Shown piece after piece: positions 49,222 through 62,329 of a DNA stretch of 64,000 bases (position 1 is the first letter of the stretch; the number at the start of each line of letters is the position of its first letter). The stretch is from Gymnorhina tibicen. Its lineage: Eukaryota > Chordata > Aves > Passeriformes > Artamidae. Where the stretch lies: contig VXAZ01001668.1 of NCBI GenBank assembly GCA_013399875.1, positions 930,001 to 994,000 on the forward strand, written 5' to 3'. The position numbers and the translations under genes are program-made. The notes under the pieces were generated by a model. The model was not told the origin of the DNA. It did no database searches and saw only the letters and a program-made list of their open reading frames with translations.

Positions 49222-49509
49222 GTGGACAGTCTGTGGACAGTCTGTCTGGCCACCTCAGGTTGTGCAGCTCTAAGACCTGGCTCACCACTCCCTAGCGATG
49301 CTGGCAATACTAAACCTTCCAAATACAAATATAAGAGCTGGACTGCACCAGAGCTTCTTCCAGGGCAAAGGGAGAGACAGGCAAAGGAGGCAGAGCTGGG
49401 TTTAGGGCTGGCAGTGGGAGATGTAGTGGCTGTGTCTGGTGGGTGCCACACCTCTGTCCCCTGAGCATCCCCTCACTTGCCACAGCAGCAGGCACCCTGC
49501 AGGCACCCT
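49222..49509. repeat. Two separate 11-bp tandem duplications
   Basis: GTGGACAGTCT is present twice in tandem at 49222-49243, and GCAGGCACCCT twice in tandem at 49488-49509. The two are unrelated in sequence and both are perfect. Between them is GC-richer unique DNA with overlapping open frames on both strands (49077-49451 minus, 49186-49464 plus) and no domain. Confidence 0.85.
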
Positions 49510-52500
49510 GAAGCAGGCTTCAGGCCACTGGCACGGCATGTGGGACCACTGCAGCTCTGCAAAAACCTGTTGTTGTGCAGGTGCTTTGTCTCCTGAAACT
49601 GTGAGTAGAAAAAGATACAAGCCAGTGGTTGCACTGCTTATGCTGGGAGCTGTGCAGGCGTGAGGGACACGATGGGGGCAGGAGGTGCTCAGGATTGCTG
49701 GGTTAGTGCTGGAAGAGATCTTCCTCAGTGGCCAGCTGTGAGAAAGCAATGGAAATAATTTCCAAACCCTCACAAATGAAATAACCCCGGGTCTTGGAGA
49801 GGTGACAGGAACTCAGTTACCTTGTTTGGTCCAACAAAGGGTGTGGGCTGAAACAGGAGAGGAGTTCTCTTTTCCTGTGTGGTGAAAAGCTTTGTTTCTA
49901 GGATCACTGTTAAATTGTGCTGTGATGAATGCAAGAAGGTTCCTGCCGTGAAAATCAAACTGTCCCCTCCTCACCATGCTGATAGGTGCTGTATAAAGGC
50001 TTGGAATTTTTTATTGCAGAGACATACTGGGAACTGGGGAGCTACAGGGAAGAAAATGTTAGATCAGCAAGGAATCTGCTCACTCTGCTGCCTCCCCCTC
50101 TCTCTACATGAATATAAAGGCCCCTTCTGTGAAGAGAGGATTTAAAGAAAATTGGACATTGAGAGCAGAACATTCATCTGCTATCATTTTTTTATTAAAC
50201 AACCTCGTAATAGTGATGATTAGGAAAATATTTCATTGAAATACATCCAATATCTTTCTCTGTAAAGAAATTGCTATGGTAAAATGCTGCTTATGCTGAA
50301 CAAATAACAAAATCATCATAAGACTTATTGAACAATTTAACCCACACATCCTCTAACTTCTAGAAAACAATTCCCCTTCAATATTTGCCTTTTCTAGGGA
50401 GGGAGAAATGCTGGACACTGGTTTAATTTCAGTTTGGATATCTCCAGATCTACACAAAAGGCATTTGCCCACTGAGTTTTGTGCCTTTTATTAGGAATGA
50501 CTTACTGAAAAAGAATGTGTTTCATTTTTAGTGACCCTGAGCACTAGAAACGGATGAAGAATTGATTTTTTGGTTTGCTGAGTGAACTAGGAATGCGTGA
50601 GGAAAATGCTTGTGGGTTGATCCCCCCAACTTTTTTCATCTTCCCACAGAAGTGTAAAATAAAAAAGCTAAAAAGGATTGCGTTGGCCCAAGCATTTCTT
50701 TGACATGGAACACAATATGTTGTTCAGAAAATGTGAAAATGAAAGGCCTGGAATGATTTCACCAGAAAAAGACATGTCAGCTCCTACTGCTGGGAATGAG
50801 TAAGGTCAGATCCCCTGCTCACTTCATCCCGAACCTCTTGTGTTGGAGCAAACCAGCGGTACCTTCAAACAAAACAAGAAACTACTGCGTAGTGCAATAA
50901 AGAGAGTTGCTTGTGCTTGTCTCTAGTGATTCACCTGAATTTTACAAAGGAGCAATAGTGCCAGCAACAATGCAACCCCTTTGCCGGAATTTCCAGTGGC
51001 AAAAGCTTTGACAAAAATGGAAATTGCACCCGTAACACCATTTTTTTCTCAGATTGCTTCAGTTTTTATTTGAGAAAAAATATGGGAAAAGTGTTTTGCA
51101 GCTGCTAAACCCTAAGCTTTTGTGTTTTAAATTAAAAAAAATAAAAAGGTCAATCTTTGAGTTTTTCAGTGCAACTTCAAAAATGCTCAAACATTTTTAA
51201 ACAGAGAAAGGAAAAAGCTTTGACTTGTTCTCAAGAACTTCTCTAAACCAAGTCACATCTCTGTAGATTCTTAAATGCACTGTGGTCACAGACCCCAGCT
51301 TCTTGTGGGTTTGTGCTCACAGAATCCATCACAAGGCTTTTATTTGCTTTCATCTTAGAAAGGGTGATACAACTGCACACGAAGCTTTTGTACTCGCTCT
51401 CAGATGAGCTGGAACAATTTATAACACTTTCTAGTCTATTTTCCAGCCCTGTAACAAATAAATAAACTCTTTGATGTTAGCAGCTGAAAGCCTAATTGTT
51501 CCTGTAATGGTTCTTTGTTAAGTTACCTCTTTGCTCCTTGCCTGTGAAGATGTTTTCCATTGCCTGGGTCCAAGATGTTCTCTGAAAGGGCATTATGTGA
51601 TACATCCATGTGACACGTTTTAGGACATTTTTCATAAAAGACTTTGGAAACTTTGAATCTTGGTTATTAAAAGAGGAGGTGTTGCAAATGACTGTCTTGA
51701 AAGCCAAGAAAGATAAACTTGAGAGTTTCACTGGAATGAGGCTGCTCTATTTTAAGAGGTCTCTGTTTAACTGTTCTTGTGTACTGTCCATCCTGGTAAT
51801 TTTGGGGAGGGGGGGTGCTATTAACTGGAGAGGCACGAATAGAGAATGGCTTTCTTTGCAAGACCAAACCACTCAAAAGGGGAAGCCTTGTTTGCTGCGG
51901 GGACATGATGTCTTACATAGTCCAGCATGTTCTGGCTGGGTCCAACCTGGGCCCCACCCAGCTCCTGAACCTTGGTCCTTCTCCCACGGATTCAGATGAT
52001 CCTGAAAGCTCTTGCTTGCTTAGAGGCAAGATGTGACCTCTTCATGTTCATTTTCCCTCTGCAGAGCACAGGAAGTGTAGCTTCCCAGCTCTCATTTGCA
52101 GGGATTGCTCGCTGAATTTTACCATGTTATTCCAGCAACAGTAAATTTGCCTACTTGGCTCTTTCCAGCAACTGAATTTCTTTTTCTCAAGTCTTCCTTC
52201 TTCCCCAAAGCTGGTTCCCCAGCTGTGTTTGTTTAGCCCTATTAATACAGCTCTGACACAGAAGTGGCCATTGTATGATACCATTAATGCTGTTCCATTT
52301 GCAGGAAGAATATCTTGTTTCATTTCAAACTCATAGGTCAAATTTTCTAGTCCCTCTTTATTTATTTATTATGTGGGAAACTGCAGTGTTCAGCTCTGGG
52401 CTATTCTCTACCTTTCACCCCACCCCTTCATAATTGTTTAAAGCTGTATGATTCTTCTTATTGCTCCTTGATGTGTTCTCCCATGTTTGCACTTCCTTTT

Positions 52501-52699
52501 TTAGTGTTGGAGCATGAAGGAACACAATGAAACACTAAATAATATGAGGTCAAGGAGATGGTCAATGGAATTGCTAGAAGGTAAACAGAGAAAATAAGTA
52601 TAAACCAGCTGCAAAAGGACCAGAGGCTGGGAACTGACAGAGCTTTTAGGCATTAGGGGAGTGTGGCCTTGCAACAGATGCAACAGACTTAATTATTTT
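49510..52699. other. Unique non-coding DNA
   Basis: No gene was recognised. The stretch 50.15-50.7 kb and that around 51.1 kb are AT-rich. The plus-strand frame 51610-51999 (129 codons) has no recognisable domain. Confidence 0.57.
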
Positions 52700-52812
52700 A
52701 AGGAGAGCGTTTGATCAATTTATGTGCCATTTTGCACGGAGGAGCAATTTGTGATGGCAGGAGTGAGTCTGAGAAAGCTAGAAAGTCTCTTCCAGCCCTA
52801 ACAGTTCTTCCT
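52700..52812 (+). mobile_element. Possible old CR1 3' tail
   Basis: AAGTCTCTTCCAGCCCTAAC followed by AGTTCTTC resembles the sense tail of older CR1 subfamilies (GACCTC..GTCTCTTCCAGCCCTA.CATTCTATG). GAGCGTTTGATCAATTTATG upstream could correspond to the 'agactgga-caa-ttcatgg' part. The 8-bp tail repeats are not preserved. Weak. Confidence 0.35.
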
Positions 52813-55519
52813 TAGGGAGGAACCGTCCAGTTCCCTGTCTGACCCACTCCTGCTTGCTTTCCTTGCCTCAGTGGATTAGAAAGCTCTATTTCCATGCTGT
52901 GGGAGAAGGGGGTCAGCAGCATAGGTGGACATGTCCCTCTCTGTGGAGGCATGTTTGGGCCAGGGGGAGGTGACTGCTTGGCAGGATGGTCTGTGGAGTT
53001 GCTCGAGGTACCAAGAGATTCCTATTCTGGTGGCATTTGCCAGAAAAGACTGGCTGTTCTGGAGAAGAGCCTTTGAAATAGGAGTCTGAGTGGGCAGGTT
53101 GAGTTACATCCTCAGGTTTAGGATCTGTGTTGAACAATAGACCAGGCTGCTAATGAAAATAAGCCATTCCCTCCAGGTTAGGCTTTGCAAGCAAACATCC
53201 AGCTTGATTTGTTGACAGCACGAAGAGCCTAAGGGAGTGCAGAGCAGCTTAGTTCTCTGAAGGGAAGGAAGAGCAGGATCGAGTACAGGACATTTATCAT
53301 CTGGCTTAGATGTACAGCATCATGAGTGAAGAGGGAATAAATGCCAAGGGGTTAGTAAATTCTGGGCAGACAATCTCCAGGCTGTTCAGCTGCCTGAGGT
53401 GCATCAAATAAAGGTCTGATAGCACTTGCTCCTGCTGAACACAATGGCTCCTCTGGCTGTCGGGAGAGCTGAGCCAATTCCATAGTGTTGCCAGAGGGGT
53501 TGTGCCTCTTCCGGTCTTCTGGCAATCCTTGCTCATGTTCTCGTCCCTCGGCTTCGTACTGGCTGTGGCACTGGAAGCTTCTCTTGGTTTTGTCCCCCAG
53601 ATTTGATATCTGCCTGCTGAGTGCATCACGTCAGCTGGAAGGAGGTTGGGGGTTAATAGAAGGGCAGCCCCAAGGAAAAGGGGCAGGAATGTACTGACCT
53701 AAACTGGGGAGGGGAGGTGGAATGAGGAGCAGGGCTGCCTGGATTTGCAGGCAGCCAATTGCTGGATCAGCTCAGCTGACTGTTCCCTCAGCCCATTTGT
53801 AGTAATTGCACCTCAGGTTCGTGGAGATCATGCTGTGGGGGGAGCTGAGCTGGCACAGGGTGCCAGATACCCCTGGCACTGCCCAGCTGTGTCTTTTGTT
53901 AGGAGTGCTAAAAGCATTTCAGCTGAAGAAGAAAGTGCTGAGGCAAGACAAAGATGTAATGCACTGTGAAGGAGAGACCCTGCCATGTCGTAGAAAACCC
54001 GTGGCATCACATGCTCTGGTGGAGACTTCAGGTTGGCCTGATTTAGTCACATACTCATGTTGTGGTTTTCCCAGCTCTGACTGTGAGAGCAGCTGACATC
54101 CATCACCAAAAGCCTTTGAGATAATTGCCCTTCTTGAACTTTGCTTCTATTTCAACATCCCCCTTGGCAGCATCTTTTCACACCTTCATAGGTCTGCACA
54201 TTTACTCCCATTATTTGGTTTCAGGAGCTGCTGAAGTTCAGGTGTCTCTCAAGAAGCCTGTGCAGGCACATGTTGATTTGGACACAGAGCACATCACCAC
54301 AGAACCAGTGTGCAGCATCCTTTGACAATTTTGATATGACATGCGTTAACATGTCATGGCATCTTTTGCACAGCTGACAAGTGTGGCACTTTTTAAGAGC
54401 TAAAAAAGGCAGCAATGAAATCCTGCATCATATTGCTGGCTCTCTGCTATCTTGTCAGTATTGTCCTCCCTTGTTATGCAGAATCAAATTGTGTGCCTGC
54501 AGAATTTGATAAACTCTAGCACTTCACACATCTGCAACAGGCAAACTTGATTACAATAGCTTAATTCTTCTTGATATCAATGAACTCCATACACAGTAAG
54601 ATTAATTATTGCTGTCACTTTGTCAGCTCTGTAACAGGAAAACCTAGATTCTGAATGACAGATGCAAATTTGTTGGGAAGGGTGAGTTCACCTCACCTGC
54701 TCCCCAGGGAGGGAGAAAACCTGCAGAAGGTGAGCTGACCTGGGAAGGGATGTGCTGGCTGGAGCTGGGATTATCACCTGCTCTGTGACACAGATGTTCT
54801 TGTTAGTATCTAAACCAATCCCTGACAGCCCACCAGAGCATCTCACAATTACATTTGCCCAGACAGACTAATTTTATTTGCAGGTATGAGATGGTGAGGA
54901 CGGAAACTAGGTGCTGCCAAAAGTTTGTCTTCAGGAGACTGTGCTATGTATTTGCCTCTCTTTATCTCTTTATAGTGATCTTCTCTGGTCAGAGTGGGTG
55001 CAAAATGCCACCAGATCAGAGCAGCAATGATTTCTACCTGCTCTGTGCTGCTATAAATGACTGCCCAGGAAAGCTGGACTGCAAAGCTGCCTGTTGCTGC
55101 AGAGGTGACAGACACAGCTGTTATTTTTGCTTTGTTACTGTGCATGGGCATTCTCCTGCAAATGCTATGTTGAGTTATAGTTTGGTATTTAATACTCCAC
55201 ATTCACACTGGTATGTGGGACTTCAGTTATCTTACTGAAAGTGTAATGCTGAAGCGTCCAAAATCTGCTCCAACTAGTCCAGGGTGTGGAATCAGAATCA
55301 GGGAGTAGTGGCCACCTCTTTACTCTCCCAGCTTCACCCTTGGAATAGGGAACGGAGCAGAGTTTGGAGCAGGGAAGAAATGTGCTTGTTTTGGGGGGTT
55401 GAGTTTGGTAAAGTGAATCCTCTGGGAGTACACCTGGGCTGGTGTTTCGTGACATGAAGTGTGGTTTTCTGAATGGATCTGGAGTTTCTGGGTGTGTGTC
55501 TCCTCACTTGCTGGGTCTG
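52813..55519. other. Unique non-coding DNA
   Basis: No gene was recognised. The stretch 54.53-54.66 kb is AT-rich with several TAAT cores. The plus-strand frame 54855-55238 and the minus-strand frame 54849-55202 overlap completely and have no known domain. Confidence 0.57.
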
Positions 55520-55590
55520 CTGCACCTGCACAAAGCTGGACCAGGTGATCTCTGTAGGTCCCTTCCGACCGAAATGTTCTGCTCTATTCC
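55520..55590 (+). mobile_element. CR1 LINE 3' tail fragment
   Basis: GCTGGACCAGGTGATCTCTG, TAGGTCCCTTCCGACCGAAA and TGTTCTGCTCTATTC correspond to the CR1 sense terminus (TTGGACTAGATGATCTCTAAAGGTCC-TTCCAACCCAAA-ATTCTATG). Only the last 60-70 bases are preserved, and the upstream boundary is uncertain. Confidence 0.72.
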
Positions 55591-55734
55591 GTATCAGCGA
55601 AGCACTAAGGATCCTGTTTTATCTTCAAGCAACAGGGTGCTGCAGTCTTCCCTGCCCAATGACACCAGCAGGAGAAATGATGCATTGTGCATAATTCCTG
55701 TTTCATTTCCTTAATACACAGTGCATATATCACT
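55591..55734. other. Unique non-coding DNA
   Basis: No feature was recognised. Confidence 0.5.
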
Positions 55735-56100
55735 GCGGTGGCAGCTGGGCCATTAAGGACTACCCGAGAGCTGCCTCCAATATATCACATACATGAAAGG
55801 GTGATATTATGAGGACTTTAATGTCATATGATGATCCCCTGAAATTGTTTGTCAGACTCCTGTTTTGGATTGGCCTGAGGTTAAAGCCTGCTGCCGATGG
55901 CTATATCTGCCACACGACGTAATTCACACTGTCCTCTTCAGCGTTTACTACCTGGAGTCATGCATTTAGGGAAAGTGAATGATGATAAACTACAGGAATA
56001 TATTTACCTTAACTGTTATTAAATGATAGCTCTTCTCACTGCTTCAGCTGTCAGTGATCAAATAGATACTTGCTAATGACTTCTGCTTTTAAATTATGTG
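55735..56100. promoter_or_regulatory. Candidate AT-rich regulatory element
   Basis: A motif-dense stretch with CCATTAAGG, ACTTTAATGTCATATGATG, CGACGTAATTC and TTATTAAATGATAG, and several CpGs retained inside AT-rich DNA. There is no repeat similarity and no coding frame. The texture resembles conserved non-coding elements, but conservation could not be tested here. Confidence 0.28.
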
Positions 56101-58327
56101 TTGAAACTTCTGAAATTCATCAGAGGCAGTCATGCTAACATTTTTATAGCAGTGAAAATGGACGGCTAGGGTTGGGGGAGGGGAATAAGCACTTGCAAAT
56201 CATTTAGCAGAACAACTCACTAAAAATCCCATGTTCCTGGCCAAGAACTGTGCTATGGGCCATGAACCCCAGAGCTCAAGGAGGGGGTTTTAGTGAGTTT
56301 TGCCATTAGAATGAGCAGGAAGGACTGTCCTGTCACAGGATCAGTGCCAGCCAGGATAACCTGAGGTCAGCACAAACAGTTCCTTAGGTTTACAAGAGGG
56401 TTTTTTATCTTCCTGTACCTATGCAGTCTTTGAGCAGTGCACTCAGGGCATGGGGATTGGGTCAGCAACGTCTCTCTGCTGCCTCCACTTTGAAGACAAA
56501 TTGTCTCGTGTGAGGGACAGGTAAGACTTGAACTGGCAGCATTGCTCTGCTCGAGATACCAGGGCACTGGGTAAGCTGAAGGACAGGGGTTAAAGCTTTC
56601 TTGGTATTCCTCAAAGTTTCATTTTCTTTTGACATTGACTGCTCTCTTACAATCCCATTTGTCCACAAGCCCCAAAGCAAGTTGTCCTTCCCTGGAGGAT
56701 GCTGGTATAGGAAAGCAGGAGATGGCACTTCTGCTGGTAGCTGACAATCCTGTGCAGTTGAGACCCTCACCACGGAGTTTTTTGAAGGCTCAGAGCCCTC
56801 AGACATTGCCTGAGCTTTGGCCTCACTCTTATCCATTCACAAACCAGGAGCTAACAAACACCATCTGCTCATTTTTTTTCTGCGTTTCTATGGTTAGGTG
56901 GCAAAAAATGTCCTTCTGGTAGTGGTGTTTATTCAAAAAATAGCATAGTATTTTTATTTCAAATAATTTGAATTGCTCAAACCGACAACCTTGCCCCGTC
57001 CTTTGCTAAAATTGACAGCAGCTAATTTTGCAATGGGGCTGTCTATCAAATGTAAACCCAGTGGAGAGACCCCTTGTCTCATTTCTCCAAGGCTACAGAA
57101 GACTCATTTTCACTTTTGATTCAGGCTGGACTTGAATAGGTGACCTGTCTGAATGGGAAGGACTTTTCCAGTTGCTTCAATTGCTCACTTTACAGTAATT
57201 TTGATCTTGCTTCCTTTGATGTATTTCTACTGCTAACCTTTTTTTTAAATGACACATAATTCAGTGTTTTTCTCAAATGCCTTGCCTTTACTGAGAAGCA
57301 CCTTGATACAAATCAGCCTTTGTTGTATTAGGGAGAGGTTCAAAGCAATGCTTGATACTGCAGGGCAAGTTAATGGCTCAAAACCAGAATCACTACAAAG
57401 TGTAGGTGTCTTTTTTTTTTTTAATCTTTTTTTTTCCCTCTCTGCTCAAAAAAATCACACAAAGTGTATTCCCAGTAGTCAAGCATGCAGGAGGGGGAGG
57501 AGGTATTTATCACAGCAGCTTGAGTGCTGGAAAGGGACCATTTCAAAAGGACAGAGGATAAAAAGCCATGAATCAATATTGCTATGCGCCTTCTGCTGCT
57601 GTTTATTCGAATCCATTTGTTTTGCTGACATATTTCCCATGTGGCTGGAAATGCTATTTCCTTTGATAGCATCAGCAGTTGATGTGTTGCGTTTGCTGTA
57701 CAGTGAGGTGCATCACAGGCAAAGCGATGTCACTCTGCCGCGACTCTGCTTTCAGAATAAAGGGCATGTTTCACCTTTATCTCCCAGCCCTGCAGCCCTG
57801 TGTGATGGGCACTGGTTCTTGCAGGGAATGAGCTGACAGACAGAGAACAAATTGCTGTTGACCAAGGGCACACCATTACTTTTGTTGCGTGAGAGCTCAG
57901 GGATTCCGTGTGATACAAGTTCTCTTGGAGGGAAGGCCACCGAGGTCTGGCAGGTCTGCTGCTGATACTGGGCACCAGGCAGGGGTGGGGAGATGATCAC
58001 TGGAGAGAACTTCTACAAGGTTTTGAAGCTGGAAAGGACCACTGCACCAGAAGCCAGAATGCTTCACTGGGTGGTGATGCTGGTTACAGAGTCCACTGCT
58101 TCCTTCACTGGCCACGTCTCCCGGTTACTTCCCCTCACTTTTGAAAACATATCCCTTAAGCCTAACACAGCTTTCCATCCACTGCATGCAGTGGTGTAAC
58201 AAATGGTGTATGTTTATTCAAAAGTTGTCTAAGTCTATAAACTTAGAATGCAAAGAACTATAAAAGATGAAATATTTCACTAGGAACTGACTTGGTCACA
58301 CTTCGAATAACGGAGAATTAATTTTTT
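56101..58327. other. Unique non-coding DNA; open frame judged non-coding
   Basis: A 195-codon plus-strand frame with a true ATG (57249-57836) is among the longest ATG-initiated frames here. It runs straight through T12 (57411-57422) and T9 (57427-57435) tracts, which translate to a Phe run. It has no domain, a weak start context and no exon boundaries. Minus-strand frames overlap it (57421-57672, 57730-57975). Confidence 0.55.
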
Positions 58328-58350
58328 AATGCCAGCTTTAGGCTGGTATT
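58328..58350. other. 9-bp hairpin with one G-T pair
   Basis: The arms AATGCCAGC and GCTGGTATT are separated by TTTAG. The structure is short and the context unremarkable. Confidence 0.6.
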
Positions 58351-59495
58351 TTAACAAACCCACAGCTCCCATGAGAACATGCAGACAGGTTTTGTTAAGC
58401 TGCAAACTAGTTTGATGTGTTGTGCAAAAGTAAGAGGAGAAAACTTCTATTTATCTGACTTCCTTTCAATGCGTGTTCTGTGAAGATGACACTTCTGCTG
58501 AAAACTTCCCACTCAGGCAGTAGTAATTTTAATGAATGACATACCATTTTATGTCAAAAAGGCATCTTGGTCCCTGTCATCATTACTGGTGTATGGAAAA
58601 AGCAATTATATTCTCTTTCAAATTCAACAAGGGAAGAGCAGCTTTGCAATGAATCACAGAACTATTTATGTTTGCGGGGAGCACAGGGGAGAGTGGAGTG
58701 GCAATAGAAAACACTTTCTGTGTTTTGCCTGCTTTCAGTGACCTAGAAAAACGGGTTTTTTTAGCCTCTCCATAGTTACCAGAATATCCATTTTTCTTTT
58801 TTTTTGTTTTGTTTTGTTCTCAAAGCCTGGCACCTACAGGAGGTGATTTCTGAGCTCTTTGAGCATTGGATCAGTAAATGGGGAAGAGCACATCCTCTCT
58901 TTGTAAAAATGTGCAGTCTCCTATAGTTTTTCCTATTCAGAAGCTGCTCAAAGGGACATACCTTTCAAACATAATTCTTGCTATTCAGGAGGTGGTGCTG
59001 AACAAAGCTGAGGTTGGATACTGACCTCTTAAAGGGAATTCTTCCCTTTTCAACACAAAGCTGGTTGCATTCCAGCTCAGACCGGCTGCTGCTTCTGCTT
59101 TTTGAAAGATGAAGAAGCAGATACCAACATAAAGGGACTTGAACTGCCATGTGCCATTTGCCATTTACTTGAGTCTTACTGTGCACGTTCATACAGGAAT
59201 TGTGAATCTCTGGCTTCAGAGCAGTGAGGGTGCGGAAACACATAAATAACCTGGCATGGTGTGGCTCAGCTTCAGGGGACTTCTCCCGTTGTCCAGATTG
59301 TTCTTTTTATCCTGTCCAGCATCTGCTCAGTAAATTGTGCAGAGCAGAGATTTGCTGCCAGATTACTCTCTCCTCTGGTGCTTGGTACAGCAGAGCCCTG
59401 GGACTGGGCATGTGTTTCCAATAGACTTCTACAACAGATGATAAATGTCCTGAGTGGTGCGGTCCCTTCCACCAGTGCTGTTCCTACTGGAATTC
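58351..59495. other. Unique non-coding DNA
   Basis: No gene was recognised. A short (TTTTG)n run lies at about 58802-58817. Confidence 0.55.
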
Positions 59496-59547
59496 CTAAA
59501 TTCCATTAGGAATAAAGCCTAAATTCCATTAGGCTAAATTCCATTAG
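59496..59547 (+). repeat. Three copies of a 14-15 bp unit
   Basis: CTAAATTCCATTAGG occurs at 59496-59510 and 59519-59533, and again without the last G at 59534-59547. Copies 2 and 3 are directly adjacent, and copies 1 and 2 are separated by AATAAAGC. This is a small local tandem duplication. Confidence 0.92.
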
Positions 59548-60589
59548 AGCAATGTGGAAAGCTAGAGAGACTTTCTGGCAAGGTGCAGAGAAGGAAGAGC
59601 TTGTGCATAGCAGCCTGGGTGCCCTGGGATCCTGTAATCAGCTTTCCTAAAAGGGAGGACGGTTACCTCTGTGCTGAATAGCAAACACGAGCCGTGGTAC
59701 ATCCTTCTCCTGACTGCCCAGAACTGCCACCTGCCCAAAGTACCTTTACTTTCGACCTGTGCAGCCAAGTTTTACTTCTGGTAAAAGCAGAGCATCAAGG
59801 GCAAGATGGAGAGGGAAAAGAAGAGCTTGTCATGCTTGAGCCTTATCTTCACAGAGCGTGCACGTGTAAAGGTTTCACACCCTGACCTGTGAACTAAGAA
59901 AAGTTCCAGGAACTCCTTACTTATCTGAGGTAAGTGTCCCAGACTGCTTGCAATGCAGGTGTTTGGGAAACGGATACGGAAGCTTTCAGCATTTATTTAG
60001 GTGCAGATTTTGAGTGTTTGGTTCCAAGGCAACTTCTAATTTTATGAATTTAAAAATCACCAGCCAACTTGTCTCTGACATCCAGCCCATAAATCGGCAG
60101 CTTTAGTTCATTGCAATGAGTTGAAGTTCCGCAAGCTTTTCAGGAGAGTTCACAAGATACACTGAATTCTAAGCTCCAAGACTTGTGGATGTAGCATTTC
60201 TTAGCAGTATCTGAAGCATGTTCTCCTAAACCATATTTGACAGGTGAATGCAACAGAGGGAATGTGGTTCCAGTGTGTATATTGAAAGCAGATGCAGCAA
60301 ACTGAGTTCAGTGGCTCAGAAGGGGGCAGCTGTTGCAAAGCTTGACATAGAAGATAAATTATGAGGTGCTATTTCTGGCCTCCAGCAAAAAGAAAGGTGG
60401 GTGATGGAAGATTGACTTGAAAACAATCACTTTAAATGATTTTGGAATTGTATGAGCTGGAGATGTGCTGCATTTCACTGATGGATGAGTTCAGAAGCTG
60501 ACCTAATTCCCCTTATTATTGTCATATGGGCTTTTCTTTACCTGTTTCACTTACAGAAGAAACATTTAAAGAGAACTTAAAGTAATTCC
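59548..60589. other. Unique non-coding DNA
   Basis: No gene or repeat was recognised. Confidence 0.55.
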
Positions 60590-61110
60590 TCTCTGTGAAA
60601 GTAACACATATCACAGGCTACTTGCAACCTCTTTAAGTTAGTTGTTTATGATTACTAAGTATTTAATTTGCTTTGTCTAATTCTCTAAGTTCCTCCACAG
60701 TGATTTATTTATTAAGGTTTTTTGTGCATTTTCTTTTCTTTGTTCATTTTTTCACATAGAAGTTAACTTCTTACATAAAGCAGCAGATAAAAGCTTACCT
60801 GTATTATGGTAATTCTGATTGCACCTCATCAGAGAATGCATGAAGGAAAACTCTAAGAAAAGTGGTTAGATTCAGTTCAGCTGAGACTTTTTGCTATAAC
60901 AGTAGAGTAGTCCCTGTGTTTTTCTTAATTATGCATTGCAGCAATGAGTTGTACAGTGAAATTTCCACATGCCTTAAGCCACACTAATGAATACACATAA
61001 AGAGAAATGATTTGTTTATTATTGTTCCCCCTCCCTTTTATTTACTGTAAATAAAGCTCATTTTGCTTCTATTTCCTCCTGCATTGTTTTCCACTCACTG
61101 TGTTGTTTTG
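60590..61110. promoter_or_regulatory. Candidate AT-rich regulatory element
   Basis: About 500 bp of AT-rich sequence without simple-repeat structure. It has many TAAT/ATTA and TTTATT words (TTAATTATGCATTGC, CACACTAATGAATAC, TGATTTATTTATTAAG). It is a candidate by composition only; chance TAAT words are common in such DNA. Confidence 0.22.
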
Positions 61111-62329
61111 TAGCACCTCCACGATGATTTTGATCCTGTGTGACATTTTCAGCTGATATTTATCAAAGAAATTGCAGCACTGAATTAAGCTATTTAAAAG
61201 CTTAATCCCTCTGTTCTAGACTTAGGCATATGTCAAACTGGTGGTGTTTGGAATTAGGAATGCTATACTGGCTCTGCTGCCACTATAATTCTGCCAGCAA
61301 AAGTTGTCCTGGTAAAGATTTATGGCTTAGAAATTGTTGTCTAACAGCAAAACAGAATGGTTTTGACCACATGAATATAAAAGAGTATCTTCTTCGAATT
61401 CCGCTTTCACTTCAAGAGAGACACCTATGAAGCCAAGTGGATAGGTCTCTGATTTAGGAATAAAATCTGTCCTGGTGAATCAGTCTTGAAGCACGGAAGG
61501 AACAGCTTGCAAGAGGGTGTGGCAAGAGCAGAGAAACTGATTGACCTGAAGCATAATCTGTTAGTGCTACTTATTACCATGGAAAAATCAAAAAGCAGGA
61601 TGGGATTTAATACTTTTTGTAACATCAGAAGATGGCATTTAAAAGGTGCTTTAGTCCCAGACTCCTTTAAAAACCTCCTTCTTGTATTCGTATTTCCTGA
61701 TAAGTTCTACCAGTTCTACAAATAGTTGATAGACGCAAAGGTGTGAATTTAAACTCTGGTATATATTAAAAACCTCCTAGGAATGCTTTTGCCTTTTCTT
61801 ATCACTCTTCTGCTGATATGCTGCCAGGAACTCCATATTTATTTTTTCTTTCATTCTGGCATGAAGTCAGAATTAGTCTTCAATAATGCTCATCAATGTT
61901 CTTGCTAGTTCATTGCTTCCTCTTATTATGTAGTGTTATATGTGTCATTTGCATCTAAATTCCTGCAGTCTGTGGCGGATTTGGGACAAATCTGCTATTA
62001 GAAATAAAAAATTTGAAGTGTAATTTTGACGGGAAGAGGCTGTGGATTGATTTACTCCCCAACTGTTGTGATACAGCAGCTGGTCAGGGATCAAGACCCC
62101 ACTGTGGTGGGGGCTGTGGAGGAGAAAGGCGATGTCTGTCCTTCACAGACCTCACTATCAGACACAACTAATGAATGGATACAGACAGGGAGGGAGGCAG
62201 AGGGACATATGAGCCACTCTGAGTCAGAGGGTTGCAGCAAACCCACAGCCTAACACTTAAGGATTTTATTGACGTAACGTCACAGGAGAATTATAAGGAT
62301 AATGAGGATAGTTTCACAGATACTTATAG
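61111..62329. other. Unique non-coding DNA
   Basis: No gene was recognised. An octamer-like ATTTGCAT lies near 61949. Plus-strand frames (61230-61430, 61486-61725, 62026-62253) have no known domain. Confidence 0.55.

Noticed and set aside
57249..57836. 195-codon ATG-initiated frame
   Set aside because: It reads through two T tracts giving a Phe run, has a weak start context and no recognisable domain, and minus-strand frames overlap it.
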